The notes under the pieces: generated by a model | Seen by the model: the letters and a program-made list of their open reading frames with translations, nothing else | Database searches by the model: none | Told to the model about the DNA's origin: nothing | Program-made: the position numbers and the translations under genes | Shown here: one piece after another, positions 62,267-64,000 of the stretch | Layout of the letters: every line of letters starts with the position of its first letter | Position numbering within the stretch: position 1 is the first letter of the stretch | Origin: Holdemania massiliensis AP2 | Lineage (GTDB): Bacteria; Bacillota_I; Bacilli_A; Erysipelotrichales; Erysipelotrichaceae | Assembly: GCF_000327285.1 (NCBI RefSeq) | Contig: NZ_HE998568.1 | Location: 814,461 to 878,460, forward strand | Direction of reading: 5' to 3' | Length of the DNA: 64,000 nt

Positions 62267-62688
62267 GATTACCGCCCCTTTCTTTTCTTTCGCATCATTC
62301 GATATCCCTAATCATAGTCCTAACTTCACCCAAAAGCAAATAATCTGTTCCCTTTGCTTTTTTCCCTTTTTAGTTTTTGGCTATGACTTCCTGTCTATTT
62401 TCTAACTTCGGTTTAAAGCCGTGGAAAATAAGGGGAATTTAACAAAAAGAATCTTGAATCTATAGACAAATTTTTTTCTTTCCCCGGGCTTTCCATCATG
62501 ATTCAAAACGCTGATCCAGGCCTTTTATCCAAGCTTTTTATCTTTGATATTGATGTCTTAATCCATAAAAATGATATAATTAATTTATAAAACATAACTT
62601 TCATAGGTTTAATCCGTTTCATCCGGTCCGCATTGCCACCTTATCAAGACAATTGTTTTTTATTTCATCACGGGAAAGGATGCGTTTT
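62267..62688. other. AT-rich gap of about 420 bp
   Basis: Between divergent genes. Contains AT-rich stretches with TATAAT-like boxes near 62575 but no recognisable structured element or gene. Confidence 0.4.
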
Positions 62689-63036
62689 ATGAAAAAACTG
62701 AATGTCTTCAACACTGTCCTTTTGGTTCTCGGATTGTCAGCCTTGTTATTTGCGATCAATGCTTATCGAAAAACACTGCTTCTTTTTAATCCTCAAGCAG
62801 TCATCGCAGCGTATTTCACTTTCGGTTTGTTTATCGGACTGGCATTCCACCGCAAAGACATCCAAAAGATTTCCAAAGCCTCAATCATTTCCGCTTTCTG
62901 CATCGGCTTGCTTTATCTCTTTCTGCTCTCTTTGACCGCGCCGCAGTTCAATGCTTTCCGCCTGATCTTAATCAGCGATACTTCCATGCTACTTTTGGGA
63001 TTAGGGCTGATCGAAATTCTGTTTTGCGGCAAATAA
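62689..63036 (+). CDS. Small membrane protein of unknown function
   Basis: A 115-residue protein with four predicted membrane helices (about 7-26, 34-52, 62-82, 90-110) and basic loops. AAAGGA stands before the ATG at 62689, which begins MKKLNVFN; earlier in-frame starts lack a ribosome site. No family recognised. Next gene on the strand is the DUF421 protein, 120 nt on. Confidence 0.65.
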   Translation: MKKLNVFNTVLLVLGLSALLFAINAYRKTLLLFNPQAVIAAYFTFGLFIGLAFHRKDIQKISKASIISAFCIGLLYLFLLSLTAPQFNAFRLILISDTSMLLLGLGLIEILFCGK

Positions 63037-63156
63037 AACTCTCTGCGGCAAAGTTGATCTGTCTTGACGCCTTGTTGATAAGCATCGATTACCGGATTGA
63101 ATAGAGATGATAATCCAGTTCAATCCGGCCATGCTAAGACAAAAGGAGTTGAACGC

Positions 63157-63864
63157 ATGACTTTTTTTGAAATGATCCTGCGCAGTGTGGGTGCAATTCT
63201 GGTTCTCGTTCTGGTCGCCCGGCTGAACGGACCGAAGCAGATTTCACAAATGACGTTCTATGATTACATCGTGGGAATTACTACCGGTTCCTTAGCGGCC
63301 ACAACCGCTTTATCCGCAGATATTCCTTTGCTTCATGGACTGGCTGCGATTGCCTTCTTTCTGCTGGCGGGCATCTTCATGTCAAAACTGACCAATAAAA
63401 ATAGGCTGATGCGGCGCGTTTTAACCGGAACGCCGATTGTCGTTATTGCGCAGGGACAAATTCAATGGACGGGCTTAAAACAAGCCCGGCTGAATATTAA
63501 CGAACTGCTCAGCTGTCTGCGCAGCGGCGGTTATTTTAATCTTGAAGAAGTGAACTATGCGGTCTTAGAGCCGACAGGAAATCTGTCCGTTCTGCCCCAT
63601 GATGCCGCCCGGCCGCTGAAGCTTACCGATCTGAAACAGGATTTCATTCCGGCAGCATTGCCGGCCAACGTCATCATCGACGGACAGATTCTCCATCAAA
63701 ATCTGCAAGCCCTCGGACAAAGCGCAGATAAACTGCTTGATCAAATCCAGACGCAGAAAGCATGCAGGATAGATGAGATTGCACTGGCAACCTTAGACGA
63801 TCAAGGAAAGCTCGTTCTTTATTTAAAGAACAAAGCCCAGCCGCAGTCAATCCACCGCTTCTAA
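63157..63864 (+). CDS. DUF421 (YetF-like) membrane protein
   Basis: A 235-residue protein with three N-terminal membrane helices (residues about 4-80) and a cytoplasmic alpha/beta part. Typical sequence: GPKQISQMTFYDYIVGITTG and LLSCLRSGGYFNLEEVNYAV. AAAAGGAG precedes the ATG at 63157. YetF-type proteins of Bacilli are widespread, membrane-bound and of poorly known role, sometimes linked with spores or envelope stress. Confidence 0.88.
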   Translation: MTFFEMILRSVGAILVLVLVARLNGPKQISQMTFYDYIVGITTGSLAATTALSADIPLLHGLAAIAFFLLAGIFMSKLTNKNRLMRRVLTGTPIVVIAQGQIQWTGLKQARLNINELLSCLRSGGYFNLEEVNYAVLEPTGNLSVLPHDAARPLKLTDLKQDFIPAALPANVIIDGQILHQNLQALGQSADKLLDQIQTQKACRIDEIALATLDDQGKLVLYLKNKAQPQSIHRF

Positions 63865-63964
63865 ACTGTCCTTGTCTTCCTCCACTTTGCCCAAGCGTCT
63901 TTTTTCAGCCGGATGACAGCCGTTTTTTCCTGGAATGACACTATCTTTTAAAAAAAGAATCTGT

Positions 63965-63970
63965 TATAAT
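63965..63970 (+). promoter_or_regulatory. -10 box near the window end
   Basis: TATAAT without a good -35 box. It would drive a gene beyond the window. Confidence 0.35.
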
Positions 63971-64000
63971 CCTTTTAAAGTTAACATATTAAGTTAGGGA

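Noticed and set aside
1..64000. tRNA, rRNA, CRISPR array, transposase, phage genes
   Set aside because: None recognised on either strand on reading through the window.

Overview
The window looks like chromosome of a Gram-positive gut anaerobe of the Bacillota, most likely a Holdemania-type member of the Erysipelotrichia (inference, not proven here). Reasons: moderate GC, strong AGGAGG ribosome sites, a T-box leader, CcpA-type cre sites, two mannose-family PTS systems, twin-arginine lipoprotein signals, an anaerobic sulfatase-maturase-type radical SAM enzyme, and no rRNA, tRNA, prophage or CRISPR array.

Layout. 1-2.7 kb: a PfkB-type kinase and a T-box controlled BrnQ branched-chain amino acid carrier. 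2.7-14.2 kb: an eleven-gene minus-strand sugar operon (1-phosphofructokinase-like kinase, mannose-family IIB/IIC/IID and a separate IIA, aldo/keto reductase, class II aldolase, MFS carrier, three different alpha/beta-hydrolase esterases), with a divergent DeoR-type regulator and a near-consensus promoter. 14.4-17 kb: a TPR protein and an NTF2-GGDEF diguanylate cyclase. 17.2-23 kb: a KdpDE-like two-component system followed by a Trk/Ktr potassium uptake operon; 11-bp direct repeats in front of that operon look like the response-regulator operator. 23-32 kb: a metallo-hydrolase, an MFS exporter, an AAA/DUF234 ATPase, and an operon of SF1 helicase-nuclease, XRE regulator and a small unknown.

32.4-39.5 kb: a second mannose-family PTS operon with a Cof-type phosphatase, a cytoplasmic neutral-ceramidase-fold amidase and a PRD regulator whose phosphorylation sites seem lost. 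39.8-47.5 kb: one giant secreted, membrane-anchored protein joining an EEP phosphodiesterase/nuclease domain to a family 8 polysaccharide lyase (hyaluronate/chondroitin lyase type) with many carbohydrate-binding and Ig-like modules. A perfect cre site lies at its promoter. Read together, 32-48 kb may be a glycan scavenging locus: outside cleavage, PTS uptake, then cytoplasmic processing.

48-64 kb: small housekeeping and membrane genes, then an extracellular electron-transfer cluster (LysR regulator, exported FAD reductase, exported flavodoxin-ferredoxin lipoprotein, TetR regulator), a sulfatase-maturase-type radical SAM protein, an AT-rich patch with a decayed UvrD helicase end and a DUF4143 ATPase, a metallophosphatase/MATE pair, a papain-like-fold protein and two membrane proteins.

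The best candidates for something undescribed are the three-esterase PTS operon, the ceramidase-fold amidase inside a PTS operon, the EEP-PL8 fusion protein, and the split pair of TrkA-type proteins under tandem-repeat control.
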